A program made the position numbers and the translations under genes. A model generated the notes under the pieces. That model worked only from the letters and a program-made list of their open reading frames with translations. It searched no databases and was not told the DNA's origin. A DNA stretch of 64,000 nucleotides from Saccharopolyspora rosea (GTDB lineage: Bacteria > Actinomycetota > Actinomycetes > Mycobacteriales > Pseudonocardiaceae): positions 1,736,001 to 1,800,000 of the forward strand of contig NZ_CP102826.1 of the NCBI RefSeq assembly GCF_025643595.1. The letters run 5' to 3'. Positions within the stretch are counted from its first letter, which is position 1. Every line of letters begins with the position of its first letter. This document shows positions 1 to 11,414 of the stretch, piece by piece.

Positions 1-7
1 GCGCACG

Positions 8-50
8 CGCGAAGGCCCCTCCGGGACGGGGGAGCGGAGGGGCCTTCGCG
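8..50. terminator. Strong intergenic hairpin, probable terminator
   Basis: A perfect 16-bp inverted repeat (8-23 paired with 35-50) encloses an 11-base loop. It lies 64 bases beyond the stop of the leftward choline dehydrogenase gene, so it probably ends that operon. There is no T-run, as is usual in high-GC actinomycetes. A gene outside the window on the left could share it. Confidence 0.7.
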
Positions 51-113
51 AGACGGCGCGGCGGGTCGCGGGATTCGGGGGTCAGGGGCGCCCGCGACCC
101 GCCGGCGCCGAGA

Positions 114-1664
114 TCAGCGGTTGTCCTCCTTGAGCATGTCGGAGCACTTCTCACCGATCGCCATCGTGGTGATGTTCGGGTTCACCGCGACCAGGAACGG
201 CATCGCCGAGGCGTCGGCGACGCGCAGGCCCTGCACGCCCTTGACGCGCAGCCGCGAGTCCAGCGGCTTGGTCGCGTCCTCGTCGGCACCCATCGGGCAG
301 GACGCCGCCGGGTGGTAGACGGTGTTGTGGGTGCGCCGGATGTAGTCGGCGATCTCGTCGTCGGTGCGCACGTCCGGGCCCGGGTAGAGCTCGGCACCGG
401 CCCACTCGGCCATCGCCGGCTGCGAGACGATCTCGCGGGCCAGCTTGATGCCCTCGGTCATCACCCGCATGTCGTGCGGGTCGGTGAAGTACCGCGGGTC
501 CACCTTCGGCTTGTCCCGGAAGTCCCGGCTGCGCAGCCGGACCGTGCCGGTGGAGCGGGCGCGGGTCACGTTCGGCGTCAGGCAGAACGTGTTCTCCGAG
601 GTCGGGTAGCCCTGCCGCACGGTGTGCATGTCGAAGGGCACCGAACCGTAGTGGAACATCAGGTCCGGCCGGTCCAGGCCCGGCTGGGTGGTGTGGAAGA
701 TGCCGATCTCCCACCACTGCGTGGAGTCGGTGACCATCGGCTTCTTGGCGTCCCAGCCGATGACGCCCTCCGGGTGGTCCTGCAGGTTGGACCCGACGCC
801 GGGGGAGTCGACGAGCACGTCGATGCCGAACTCGCGCAGGTGCTCGGCCGGCCCGATGCCGGACAGCATCAGCAGCTTCGGCGTGTCGATGGCACCGGAG
901 GACAGCACCACCTCGCGGCGGGCGCGGACGGTCCGGGTGTGGATCAGGTCCGGGTCCAGGTACTGCACGCCGGTCGCCCGGGTGCCGTCGAAGTCGACCT
1001 TCTTGACCCAGCACTGGGTGCGGATCTCCAGGTTGGGCCGCTTGCCCATGATCGGGTGCAGGTAGGACACCGACGACGAGGAGCGGGTGCCGTCCTCGCG
1101 GGCGTTGATCTGGAACCAGTTCGCGCCGTTGGTGACGGTCTTGCCGGAGTTGAACTCGGTGGTCGGGATGCCCCGCTGCTCGCACGCCTGGAGCAGCGCG
1201 GCGCCGCACGGGTCCTTCGGCGGGACGCTGCGGATCGTCACCGGCCCGCCGCGGCCGTGGTGCTCACCCGGCCCGTCGTTGGTCTCCAACCGCTTGTACA
1301 GCGGGAAGATGTCCTTGGCGCTCCAGCCCTTGGCGCCCATCGACTCCCACTCGTCGAGGTCCTCGGCGGGGGCCCAGAACGCGATGCAGGAGTTGTGCGA
1401 GGAACAGCCGCCGAGCACCCGGGCGCGGGCGTGGCGCATGAACGAGTTGCCGTTCTCCTGCGGCTCGATCAGGTAGTCCCAGTCGTAACCGGACTCCAGC
1501 AGGCCCATCCAGCGGTTGAGCTCCAGGATGGCCTTGTCGCCGACGTCGGAGGGGCCCGCTTCGAGCAGGCAGACGGTGACGTTCGGGTCCTCCGACAGCC
1601 GCGCGGCGACCGCGGCACCGGCGCTGCCGCCACCCACCACGACGTAGTCGAACTGATCGGTCAT
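114..1664 (-). CDS. betA: GMC-family choline dehydrogenase-like flavoprotein
   Basis: FAD-dependent alcohol dehydrogenase of the glucose-methanol-choline family; by context it probably oxidises choline to betaine aldehyde. The 516-residue length is typical of the family. The FAD-binding GGGSAG lies at residues 11-16, GMC signature one (ARVLGGCSSHNS) at 81-92, signature two (GAIDTPKLLMLSGIG) at 257-271, and the active-site pair is represented by His451 in YHPAA and Asn495 in VNPNITT. The ATG at 1664 is preceded by GGAGA. It follows an APC permease by 23 bp and a betaine-aldehyde-dehydrogenase-like gene, so the three look like one leftward operon. The substrate rests on this context; related GMC enzymes use other alcohols. 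Confidence 0.85.
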   Translation of the reverse strand: MTDQFDYVVVGGGSAGAAVAARLSEDPNVTVCLLEAGPSDVGDKAILELNRWMGLLESGYDWDYLIEPQENGNSFMRHARARVLGGCSSHNSCIAFWAPAEDLDEWESMGAKGWSAKDIFPLYKRLETNDGPGEHHGRGGPVTIRSVPPKDPCGAALLQACEQRGIPTTEFNSGKTVTNGANWFQINAREDGTRSSSSVSYLHPIMGKRPNLEIRTQCWVKKVDFDGTRATGVQYLDPDLIHTRTVRARREVVLSSGAIDTPKLLMLSGIGPAEHLREFGIDVLVDSPGVGSNLQDHPEGVIGWDAKKPMVTDSTQWWEIGIFHTTQPGLDRPDLMFHYGSVPFDMHTVRQGYPTSENTFCLTPNVTRARSTGTVRLRSRDFRDKPKVDPRYFTDPHDMRVMTEGIKLAREIVSQPAMAEWAGAELYPGPDVRTDDEIADYIRRTHNTVYHPAASCPMGADEDATKPLDSRLRVKGVQGLRVADASAMPFLVAVNPNITTMAIGEKCSDMLKEDNR

Positions 1665-1687
1665 GGGTCGAATCTCCGTTTCTCTGC

Positions 1688-3232
1688 TCAGGAAACAGCG
1701 GTTTTGGCGTCGTCCGAGTCGGATTCGTCAGCGGCGGCGGAGTGCTCGGCCAGCACGCCGACGCGGTGGCGCTGCACGAACCAGTAGTAGGCGAACCCGG
1801 CCAGTCCGGCGATGCCGACGAACAGGATCGAGCTGTACTGCAGGTACCAGTGGTACGGCGGGGTGGCGTTGTAGACCTCCTTGCGCGGCCACGCGAGGTT
1901 GATGGTCATGCCCAGGCCCCACACCACCGCGAGGACGTTCACCGGCAGGCCGAACTTGCCGAGGGTGAACCGGCCCTCGCGCTTGGCCGAGGACCACTTG
2001 CCGCGCAGCCGCGCGATCAGCATCGGCACCGTGACCAGCAGGTAGGACACGTAGATGAGGATGATCGCCAGGCTGGTGACCGCGGAGAAGATCTGCGGCT
2101 GGTTGATGTTGACCAGCAGCAGCGCCACGGCGATGACGCCGATGACGATCGCGGGCACCACCGGTGTCTGGAACCGCGGGCTGACCCGGGCCAGCTTGGA
2201 ACCACCGGGCAGCGCGTTGTCGCGGGCCATCGCGAAGGCGATGCGGATCGCGGCGGTGTGCACGGCCAGCACGCACACCGTGATCGCCACGAACACCACC
2301 AGCAGGAACAGCCGGCCGATGACCGGTCCGAGCGAGTCGGTGAGCACGAACTGGAGACCGTCGGTGGTCAGCTGCGGGGCGTGCAGGTCCTTGGCGGCCA
2401 TCAGCGACAGGATGATGATCAGCCCGCCGAGGATGAACGACGCGATCAGCGCCCGCAGGATCGCGCGCGGCGCGTTGCGGTGCGGATCGATGGACTCCTC
2501 GCCCAGCGAGGCCGCGGTGTCGAAGCCGTACATGACGTACGACGAGGCGATCCCGGCGACCAGGAAGGCACCGAGGTAGCCGGTGGAGTAGCCCGCGCCG
2601 GTGTTCTGGGTGTCCATGACCACCTGCGGGCCGCGGGTGGCGCACACCGCCAGCGCCAGGACCAGCAGCACCGCGGCGGCCAGTTCGATGAACACGCCGG
2701 CGCTGTTGATGCGCGCCATCAGCTTGACGCCGAAGGCGTTCACCAGCGTGGTGAACAGGATCAGCGCGGTCGCCAGGATGACGCCGTTGACGGCCTGGTC
2801 GGTGTCGTTGGAGCCGTTTCCGATGAACTGGAAGGCGCCCCAGATCTGCGGGAGCGTGTGCTGGTAGGCCAGCGCGGTCGCCGCGATCGACACGATCGAG
2901 GCCAGCAGCATCATCCAGCCCGCGAGCCAGCCGACGTGCTGGCCGCCGAGCTTCTTCGCCCAGTTGTACACGGAACCGGCGATCGGGTAGTGCGATGCCA
3001 GCTCGGCGAAACTCAACGCCACGAACAACTGGCCCACGAACACGATCGGCCAGGACCACCAGTACGCGGGACCGCCGAAGGACATGCCGAAATAGGACAG
3101 TTGGAAGGTGCCGGTGAGCACCGAGATGTAGCTGATCCCGGCGGCGAAGGTGTGGAAACTGCCGAGTGTTCTTTTCAGTTTGTTGGTGTAGCCGAACTCG
3201 TTGAGCTCGGCGTCGCCGGTGGGCGCGCTCAT
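1688..3232 (-). CDS. APC-superfamily amino acid/amine permease
   Basis: A 514-residue integral membrane transporter of the amino acid-polyamine-organocation superfamily with about 12 hydrophobic segments. The N-terminal segment with ISYISVLTG and the loop SHYPIAGSVYNWAKKLGG are typical of the amino acid/GABA/ethanolamine permease branch. The C-terminus is acidic and Ser/Asp-rich. It sits between betA-like and betB-like genes, so it may import choline, ethanolamine or a related amine. Choline importers are more often BCCT proteins, so this use of an APC carrier is an inference from position. A 182-bp gap separates it from the upstream aldehyde dehydrogenase, which leaves room for a separate promoter. 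Confidence 0.85.
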   Translation of the reverse strand: MSAPTGDAELNEFGYTNKLKRTLGSFHTFAAGISYISVLTGTFQLSYFGMSFGGPAYWWSWPIVFVGQLFVALSFAELASHYPIAGSVYNWAKKLGGQHVGWLAGWMMLLASIVSIAATALAYQHTLPQIWGAFQFIGNGSNDTDQAVNGVILATALILFTTLVNAFGVKLMARINSAGVFIELAAAVLLVLALAVCATRGPQVVMDTQNTGAGYSTGYLGAFLVAGIASSYVMYGFDTAASLGEESIDPHRNAPRAILRALIASFILGGLIIILSLMAAKDLHAPQLTTDGLQFVLTDSLGPVIGRLFLLVVFVAITVCVLAVHTAAIRIAFAMARDNALPGGSKLARVSPRFQTPVVPAIVIGVIAVALLLVNINQPQIFSAVTSLAIILIYVSYLLVTVPMLIARLRGKWSSAKREGRFTLGKFGLPVNVLAVVWGLGMTINLAWPRKEVYNATPPYHWYLQYSSILFVGIAGLAGFAYYWFVQRHRVGVLAEHSAAADESDSDDAKTAVS

Positions 3233-3414
3233 GCCCCGAACTCCTTTCCCGGGCTCGACCTCTCCGCCGGATGCGGAAAGGGGAGGACCGGGTGGTCTTT
3301 GCGCGTCAGCGGGTCGGCCGCCGGTGTGCGCGGCCGTCGAATGTCACCTGTGGACGATCGATCGGATTCGGCGCGCCGGAGCGGGATCCGCCGCCCGGCA
3401 CGCCGAAAACCGGA

Positions 3415-4947
<1,533 letters not shown>

Positions 4948-5394
4948 GGATCGTATTCCCCGTCTGGTTGATCGGAGCTTGCGTGTTTTCTGCGCCCGGG
5001 CGGCGCGGTTTATCGCGACGGTTTCATTCTTCGTCGCGGCGGCCCGTGATGCCTGCGAATCGGATCTTCGCGCGGATGCCACCAGCACGCTGTGCTGCTT
5101 TGCTCACCTCCTGGCGATCCATTCGGTGGTGGCGCCCGTTCGTTTGTGTCGCGCATTCGGCAATGGGTGTGGCGCAGTGCCGCGAAAGACCCTAACACCG
5201 TTGCTGTACATCTGTACATCACCGGGGTCGGAGAACTTCCGGATTCTGCCGAATTTCATGCTTTGAACAGGCAAAACGCCTGGCGGGTGACCTGGGCCGC
5301 ATCGCGCTCCGGCGCGGGCATGGCACGCTGTGGGACGAGCGTGCCGATGTCCGTGATGCGTGTGTTGCGAAGCACAGGGAGGAACACCGAGCGA
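4948..5394. promoter_or_regulatory. Divergent betB/TetR intergenic region
   Basis: This 447-bp gap between the leftward bet-like operon and the rightward TetR gene has no convincing coding sequence in either strand. It should contain both promoters. It is less GC-rich than the genes around it. The clearest motif is a tandem TGTACATC at 5205-5220. Confidence 0.6.
5205..5220. promoter_or_regulatory. Candidate TetR operator, tandem TGTACATC
   Basis: Two exact copies of TGTACATC lie head to tail, each containing the palindrome TGTACA. Together they read as a near-palindrome TGTACA-TC-TGTACA. The site lies about 175 bp upstream of the TetR start and 258 bp upstream of betB. Size and placement suit a TetR-family dimer site. 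Assignment to the neighbouring regulator is inferred. Confidence 0.5.
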
Positions 5395-5985
5395 ATGTCG
5401 ATCACCGAGCCGGCCCCGACCTCCCCGCGCGCCCGACGCAAGGACCCCGACCGGCGGGAGCGCATCGCGCGCGCCGCGATCACGGTGGTCGCCGAGCGCG
5501 GTGTCGAGAAGCTGACGCACCGCGCCGTGGCCGCCGCGGCGGAAGTGCCGCTCGGCTCGACCACCTACTACTTCGCCACCCTGGACGACCTGCTGGCCAG
5601 CGCTCTGCGGCAGGCCGCCGCGGACGACGTCGCCCAGCTCCGCGAGTGGGCCGGGTCGCTGGAGGAGCACCGCGACCTGGCCGCCGCGCTGACCGAACTG
5701 GTGCTGCACTACCTCGGACCGGAGCGCTCGCGCACCGCCGTCGAGCACGAGCTCTACATCGCCGCGCTGCACCGCCCCGCGCTGCGCCACGTCAGCCAGG
5801 AATGGGACACCGCGCTGGCCGAGCTGTTCACCGCGCACACCGATCCGGTCACCGGGCGCGCGCTGTCGGCGGTCTTCTGCGGACTGCTGCTGCAGGGCGT
5901 GGTCCGGGAATCGGTTCCCGCGCCCGAGGAGATCGAGATGATCTTCCGGCGGATTCTCCACGGCCGCGACGTTTCCTCGCGGTGA
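5395..5985 (+). CDS. TetR-family regulator, BetI-like
   Basis: A 196-residue TetR-family repressor. The ATG at 5395 is chosen because AGGGAGG lies 11 bases upstream; the long in-frame extension back to 5092 runs through the promoter region. The helix-turn-helix spans roughly residues 20-65, with the TetR-typical LGSTTYYFATLDDLL recognition helix area. The C-terminal ligand domain is all-helical. It is divergent from the choline/betaine-type operon and probably represses it, as BetI does in other bacteria. The ligand is not visible from sequence. Confidence 0.8.
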   Translation: MSITEPAPTSPRARRKDPDRRERIARAAITVVAERGVEKLTHRAVAAAAEVPLGSTTYYFATLDDLLASALRQAAADDVAQLREWAGSLEEHRDLAAALTELVLHYLGPERSRTAVEHELYIAALHRPALRHVSQEWDTALAELFTAHTDPVTGRALSAVFCGLLLQGVVRESVPAPEEIEMIFRRILHGRDVSSR

Positions 5986-6234
5986 CCGAGGTCTCTGCGA
6001 GGTCAACGGTGGATGTCCTGACGATTGCGACGGTTCGGGGCAGTTGATCCAGCCGCGCGCCGCAGTGGAGAATGTCGGCGTAGCGATGGCGTTACCGAGC
6101 GTCCGTCCGGGGTCGCCGGTTCAGTCCGGCGGAGCACATCGCGGGGACGCTTTTCAGGTGTACAACGGACACTGCCGCGTCGGGGGCGTGGCTCGCTCCA
6201 GCACCGTGGACCAACTGGCTAGTGGGGTGAGACC

Positions 6235-7176
6235 GTGGGGCACAACGAGGACCGGGAACTCGTGCCGCTGAAGTCGGATTTCGACGTCGTGTGGTACGGA
6301 TTCCGGCGATCGCAGGTGAAGTTCTACATCCAGCAGACCGAGGCCGAGGTCCGGATGCTCACCGAGGACCGCGACTCCGCGCTGAGCCAGGTGGCCGATC
6401 TGTCCGCCCAGCTGGACGAGGCCCGCGCCGAGATCGAGTCGTTGCGCAAGCAGCTCGACGAGCAGGCGCGGCAGCCCATCGACGAGTCCGCGCTGTCCGA
6501 CCGGCTGCGCCGGATGGTGCGGCTGGCCAAGGACGAGGCCGCCGAGGTCGTGTCGTCCGCGCAGGCCGCGGCCGAGCACGAGTGGGCGCGCTCCGAGCAG
6601 TCCGCGGCGGAACTGCGCGCCCGCTACGAGAAGCTCGTCTCCGAGGCCGACGAGTGGCGCCGCCAGTCCGAGCAGCAGCGCAACGAGATGCTGGCCCGCA
6701 CGCGCGACGAGGTGCAGCGGATGGCGCGCGAGGCCGAGCAGCACCGCCGCAAGCTGGACACCGAGGCCGAACAGCGGCGCACCCAGGTCGAGAAGGACTT
6801 CGAGATCTCCATGGCGGCCCGCCGCGAGGAGGAGATGCGCGTGCTCGCCGAGCGCGAGCAGACCAGCCGGGCCGAGGCGCAGCGCCGGGTGCGCGAGGCG
6901 ACCGCGGAGGCCGAGCGCCGCATCCGCCGCGCCGACGAGTACGCGCGGACGATGTTGCAGATGCGCCAGGACGTGGCCGAACGGGTCCGCGCCGCCCAGC
7001 AGGTGCTGGCCCAGGCCGAACCGTTCCTGGCGGCCACCGAGCGGGACGCCCCGGACGTGCTGTCCGACGCCTACGTCGACCGCGTCGTCCACAGTGGACG
7101 AGTGCCGGTGGAGGAGATCGAGGTTCCCGAGCAGCGCGCGGAGGAGCCCGAACCCGACGCCGCGGTCCGCGGTTGA
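6235..7176 (+). CDS. DivIVA-like coiled-coil protein
   Basis: A 313-residue cytoplasmic protein from a GTG start. The N-terminal block (VPLKSDFDVVWYGFRRSQV and following, about residues 8-35) is a globular DivIVA-type head. From about residue 40 to 270 it is nearly continuous heptad-rich coiled coil, very rich in Glu, Arg, Ala and Gln. The tail is acidic. Such proteins in actinomycetes act in polar growth or cytoskeleton-like scaffolds. Its precise role here is not deducible, and it appears monocistronic. Confidence 0.75.
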   Translation: MGHNEDRELVPLKSDFDVVWYGFRRSQVKFYIQQTEAEVRMLTEDRDSALSQVADLSAQLDEARAEIESLRKQLDEQARQPIDESALSDRLRRMVRLAKDEAAEVVSSAQAAAEHEWARSEQSAAELRARYEKLVSEADEWRRQSEQQRNEMLARTRDEVQRMAREAEQHRRKLDTEAEQRRTQVEKDFEISMAARREEEMRVLAEREQTSRAEAQRRVREATAEAERRIRRADEYARTMLQMRQDVAERVRAAQQVLAQAEPFLAATERDAPDVLSDAYVDRVVHSGRVPVEEIEVPEQRAEEPEPDAAVRG

Positions 7177-7363
7177 CCCGCTGCCGCCGCGCGCGGCGGT
7201 GCCGTCGCGCGGGCGGAGCAAGCGGTCCACCGACGGGTTCTGCACGCGGCGAGAACACGACACACCAGCGCGTCCCGGCGGCCGTTCCGGTGCCGCCGGA
7301 CCAGACTGGACCCGATGCTGAGCACGCGGACGCCGATGTCCGCGCTGAGCCCGGGGAGGCGCG

Positions 7364-8731
7364 ATGAGGTGGCGTGGTCTGGTCGCGGTGCTGCTGGCCT
7401 GCGGCCTGCTGCTGGTGGGCACGCCGGTCGGGGCGGCACCCGTCGACGACGTGCGGGAACGGCTCGACGCCGTGCCGGGTCTGACAGTGGTGGGCGAACG
7501 CCCGACCGAACCGGGGTTCCGGCTGTTCGACCTGACCTACACCCAGCCCGCCGACCACCGGAACCCGGCGGCCGGCACGTTCCAGCAGCGGCTGACGCTG
7601 CTGCACCGCGGCTTCGACCGGCCGACCGTGCTGTACACCAGCGGCTACAACCTGCCGCAGAAGACGACCCGCACCGAGCCGACGCGGCTGGTCGACGGCA
7701 ACCAAGTCAGCCTGGAGCACCGCTTCTTCGCGCCCTCGCGGCCCGACCCGGCCGACTGGCGCGACCTGGACATCTGGCAGGCCGCGACCGACGAGCACCG
7801 GGTCGTCGACGCGCTGCGCCGGGTCTACGCGCGCAACTGGATCACCACCGGGGCCAGCAAGGGCGGCATGACGGCCGTCTACCACCGCCGCTTCTACCCG
7901 CACGACGTGGACGGCACGGTCGCCTACGTCGCACCCGATGACGTCGACAACGACGCCGACCGCGGCTACGACGACTTCCTCGCCCACGTCGGCACCGATC
8001 CGGCCTGCCGCGCCGCGCTGACCGAGGCGCAGCGGGAGGCGCTGCGCCGCCGCGGGGAGCTGCGCGCGAAGTTCGACGACTACGCGCGCGCCCACCACCT
8101 GACCTTCGACCACGTCATCGGCGACAGCGACCGCGGTCTGGAAATGGTCGTGCAGGACGCGCTGTTCTCGTTCTGGCAGTACCGCGGCCAGGCGGACTGC
8201 TCGCGAATTCCGGCGGATACGGCGAGCACCGACGAATTCTTCCGCTTCCTGGACGAGACCGTCGGATTCGAGATGTACACGGACCAGGGCATCGACCCGT
8301 ACGTGCCCTACTACTACCAGGCGGGCACCCAGCTCGGCTGGCCGCACGTGTCCGACGCGCTGCTGGCGGACCTGCTGCACCACCGCGACCTGGGTGATCC
8401 GCGCAACCTCGTGCCGCGCGACATCCCGATGCGCTTCCGGCCGGGCGCCATGCGCCCGGTCGACGAGTGGGTGCGCACCCGGGGTTCGCAGCTGCTGTTC
8501 GTCTACGGGGCGAACGACCCGTGGAGCGCCGAACCGTTCGAACCCGGCGGTCCGGACTCGTACCGCTACTTCGTCCCCGGCGGCAACCACGGCTCGCAGA
8601 TCGCCGGTCTCCCGCCCCGGGACCGCGACGCCGCCACCGCGGCCCTGCGCCGCTGGGCCGACGCGGGCAACCCGGCCGCCCGCACCACGTCGCTCGACAC
8701 CGCCACCGTCCTGGGGCGCCACCCGCTGTAG
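7364..8731 (+). CDS. Secreted S37-family tripeptidyl aminopeptidase-like protease
   Basis: A 455-residue secreted serine peptidase resembling the Streptomyces PS-10/S37 aminopeptidases. A signal peptide covers about residues 1-25, ending near PVGAAP. The nucleophile is Ser165 in TTGASKGGMT; Asp in YGANDPW and His in GGNHGSQ near the C-terminus complete an alpha/beta-hydrolase triad. The ATG at 7364 is preceded by GGGGAGG. The role is release of peptides from extracellular protein. No operon partner is evident. Confidence 0.85.
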   Translation: MRWRGLVAVLLACGLLLVGTPVGAAPVDDVRERLDAVPGLTVVGERPTEPGFRLFDLTYTQPADHRNPAAGTFQQRLTLLHRGFDRPTVLYTSGYNLPQKTTRTEPTRLVDGNQVSLEHRFFAPSRPDPADWRDLDIWQAATDEHRVVDALRRVYARNWITTGASKGGMTAVYHRRFYPHDVDGTVAYVAPDDVDNDADRGYDDFLAHVGTDPACRAALTEAQREALRRRGELRAKFDDYARAHHLTFDHVIGDSDRGLEMVVQDALFSFWQYRGQADCSRIPADTASTDEFFRFLDETVGFEMYTDQGIDPYVPYYYQAGTQLGWPHVSDALLADLLHHRDLGDPRNLVPRDIPMRFRPGAMRPVDEWVRTRGSQLLFVYGANDPWSAEPFEPGGPDSYRYFVPGGNHGSQIAGLPPRDRDAATAALRRWADAGNPAARTTSLDTATVLGRHPL

Positions 8732-8787
8732 TGGTCCAGCTCCGCACCGGCACCGCCAAGCGCGACGAGTTCGGCGACAGGATCTCG

Positions 8788-9909
8788 TCAGGTGGTGCGG
8801 GCCGCCTGGCGGCGGGCGGCGAGGCGGTCGTAGGTGCGCATCAGGAAGCGGTGGGTCGGGCGTTCGACGAAGCGGGTGAGGGCCCAGCCGAGGCCCACGC
8901 CGGTGCACACCATGGCGAGGGTCTGCAGCGTCGGGCCGAAGCCGAGGTCCTGCAGCTCGCGGGACACCACGTAGCCGACCGTCTGGTGCACCAGGAACAC
9001 CCCGTAGGAGATCCCGGCGAACCAGGTGAAACGCCGTCCCAGCCAGTCCGGGATCACCCGGTTCCAGTCCGGGCCGCGCGCGGTCAGCGCGACGACGACC
9101 ATGCCGACGCAGACCGCGACCGTGGAGCCCCAGTCCGCGACCAGGCCCTCCGGGGTCTCGGAGTAGTTGTGCAGCGCCTGGCCGAGCATGCAACTGCCGA
9201 GCAGCGCGGCGAAGTGCGGGTGGCTGATCCGGTGGGTGGACCACAGCCAGATCGCCACGCCCGCGACGAACAGGTGCCAGCGGTGCACGCCGATGCCGTC
9301 GACGATCGTGCGGTACACCTCCGGCGGGTCCGAGACCCGCAGCGGCCACTGCGCGATCGGCACGAGCACCGCCGCCCACAGCACGCGGATGATCCGCTTG
9401 CCGTGCCCCCACCTGGTGCGGAACAGCAGCGCCGCCGCGGTGAAACCCATGAGCTGGAGCGGAACCGTCCAGTGCGACCCGTCGATGAAGAAGTAGTCGG
9501 CGGGTTTCCAGTTCCACAGCATCAGCCAGTTCGCCACCAGGTCGTCGGTGGTGGGGTAGAACCAGCCTTCGACCGCGGCCCAGCGCATGATCAGGTAGAT
9601 CACCAGGACCGCCGCGAGGAACGGCGGGAACAGCCGGGCTATCCGCCCCCACCAATAGCGCAGCAGCGTCCCGCGGCCGATGGTCACGCACGCGAAGTAC
9701 GCGGAGATCACCAGCAGCAGGCTCGCGCCGACCTGGTAGGGGAAGACGAACGTGCGCGGCAGCAGCTCCGGGTGCAGGTAGACGCTGAGGAAGGTCGCGT
9801 GGTAGAGCATGACCAGCGTCACGCACAGGGTGCGGACGACGTCCCAGCTGATCTTGCGGTTGCTCCTGCCCGAGACGGTCGTCGAGCGTACGGCGGTCTT
9901 CTCGGGCAC
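8788..9909 (-). CDS. Acyltransferase family 3 membrane protein
   Basis: A 373-residue integral membrane protein of the acyltransferase-3 (OafA/YrhL-like) family with about ten hydrophobic segments. The early WDVVRTLCVTLVMLYH block carries the conserved arginine and histidine of the family. These enzymes O-acylate sugars, lipids or wall glycans at the membrane. The acceptor cannot be told. It converges with the S37 peptidase gene, leaving a 56-bp spacer. Confidence 0.8.
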   Translation of the reverse strand: MPEKTAVRSTTVSGRSNRKISWDVVRTLCVTLVMLYHATFLSVYLHPELLPRTFVFPYQVGASLLLVISAYFACVTIGRGTLLRYWWGRIARLFPPFLAAVLVIYLIMRWAAVEGWFYPTTDDLVANWLMLWNWKPADYFFIDGSHWTVPLQLMGFTAAALLFRTRWGHGKRIIRVLWAAVLVPIAQWPLRVSDPPEVYRTIVDGIGVHRWHLFVAGVAIWLWSTHRISHPHFAALLGSCMLGQALHNYSETPEGLVADWGSTVAVCVGMVVVALTARGPDWNRVIPDWLGRRFTWFAGISYGVFLVHQTVGYVVSRELQDLGFGPTLQTLAMVCTGVGLGWALTRFVERPTHRFLMRTYDRLAARRQAARTT

Positions 9910-10331
9910 GCCGCCACGGTACCAGGGCGATTTGTCCGGATGTATTCAGTTGGCGGTTTCTGATCAGCGGTGATGCGCCGGAAACGGGGTTCTTGCCCGG
10001 ATGTTGGGTAAGTCACGGAACCGGCCGTCCGCCCGGCGAGTCCGCGGCCGGCGGTTCGTCCTCGCGCGATCAAGCGCGGAACGCGATTCGCCGGTCCGCA
10101 CGCCCACAACGATTCCGCGGCAATTCCGCCCGGTCGGAAATCGTCGAAAGCGCCGCCGCGCGGTGCGGAATTCGCGGCGGGAGGAAATGCGCGTGGGTGA
10201 CCGCTCGGTCCGGCGGCGGGTTCCGATCACGGTCGACATCCGGCGGTGATCGGACTCGTCGGTAACCATGGCCTTTTCCGGCGCCGCCGCCTACGGTTTC
10301 CCGCATCGTTCGAGGAGTGGTGGAGGTGACG
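9910..10331. other. Non-coding gap upstream of the AraC gene
   Basis: A 422-bp stretch between the divergent acyltransferase and AraC genes. Open frames here lack coding-like composition and ribosome sites. It is presumably promoter DNA for both genes. I see no clear repeat, hairpin or operator in it. Confidence 0.5.
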
Positions 10332-11264
10332 ATGCCCGGCACCGGTGCGGCCCCGCGCGCGGGTCATTCGTTCGACTCCTGGGAGCAGGCGGTCTCGGGG
10401 ACGTTCGTGCCGCTGCAGGCCAGTTCGCCGCAGCGCGAGCGGTTCCGGGGCAGCATCCGGGCGCGGGAGGTGGGCGCGGTGCACCTCGCCGAGGTGAGCG
10501 CCTCGCCGCACCGGGTGCGGCGCACCTCGAAGCTGATCCGCGGCACCGACTCCGGGCAGCTCAAGCTCAGCCTGCAACTGCGCGGTCACGGCCTGGTGTG
10601 CCAGGACGGGCGGGAGACCCTGCTGGGGCCGGGCGACTTCGCGCTCTACGACACCAGCCACCCGTACGTGCTCAGCTTCGACGAGGACTTCCGGGTGGTC
10701 GTGCTGATGTTCCCCCGCGAGTTCCTGCGGCTGCGCGCCGACGACCTCGCCGAGCTGCGCGCCCGCCGGTTCTGCGGGCGGGAGGGCACCGGGCTGCTGG
10801 TGCGCTCGCTGTTGCAGGACCTGTGCGAGCGGGACGAGGCCGGGACCCGCTCGGGCGTGCTCATCGCCGACGCGCTGCTCGACGTGCTCGCCGCGGCGGT
10901 GGTCGAGACGACCGGGCAGTACGCGGCGCGGCACCGGGACCTGCTCGGCGAGCTGCGCTCGTTCATCGAACGGCATCTCGACGACCCCGAGCTCGGTCCC
11001 GAGACGATCGCCGCGCGCAACCACATCTCGGTGCGCTACCTGCACAAGCTGTTCTCCGCCGACGGGACCCCGGTCAGCGGGTGGATCCGGCTGCGGCGGC
11101 TGGAGCGCTGCCGCCGCGACCTGGCCGACCCCGAACTGGCGGAACTGCCGGTCAGCGCCATCGCGGGTCGCTGGGGCCTGCCCAACGCCGCGCACTTCTC
11201 CAGGCTGTTCAAGGCGGCGTTCGGGGTGTCGCCGCGCGAGTACCGGACATCGCGCCTCGGGTGA
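10332..11264 (+). CDS. AraC-family regulator, FeaR-like by context
   Basis: A 310-residue activator with an N-terminal AraC-type ligand domain (about residues 10-190, cupin-like, with LLGPGDFALYDTSHPY) and a C-terminal double helix-turn-helix (about 205-310, ending in AHFSRLFKAAFGVSPREYR). I place the start at ATG 10332 because GGAGG at 10322-10326 is well spaced; a GTG at 10317 would add five residues. The following genes encode an aldehyde dehydrogenase and a copper amine oxidase, the same set FeaR controls in E. coli. It therefore probably activates them in response to an aromatic amine. Confidence 0.8.
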   Translation: MPGTGAAPRAGHSFDSWEQAVSGTFVPLQASSPQRERFRGSIRAREVGAVHLAEVSASPHRVRRTSKLIRGTDSGQLKLSLQLRGHGLVCQDGRETLLGPGDFALYDTSHPYVLSFDEDFRVVVLMFPREFLRLRADDLAELRARRFCGREGTGLLVRSLLQDLCERDEAGTRSGVLIADALLDVLAAAVVETTGQYAARHRDLLGELRSFIERHLDDPELGPETIAARNHISVRYLHKLFSADGTPVSGWIRLRRLERCRRDLADPELAELPVSAIAGRWGLPNAAHFSRLFKAAFGVSPREYRTSRLG

Positions 11265-11414
11265 GCGCTCGGCACCGCCGCGCGCCAGCAGTCCCGGGGG
11301 TGGACCCTTGAGTGCACTCGCGGACAACTGTCGTTCCTCCGCGGGCTAGACCGCCGGTCGCGGGGTGGGCTTCAGTGGTGGCCGACAGCTCGCGACGCGC
11401 TGGAGGGGACACCG

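Noticed and set aside
6359-9826. Very long open frame on the minus strand across several genes
   Set aside because: It is antisense to the DivIVA-like and S37 genes. Its Arg/Pro/Ala-rich product is the mirror of high-GC codon bias; the true minus-strand gene is only the acyltransferase at 8788-9909.
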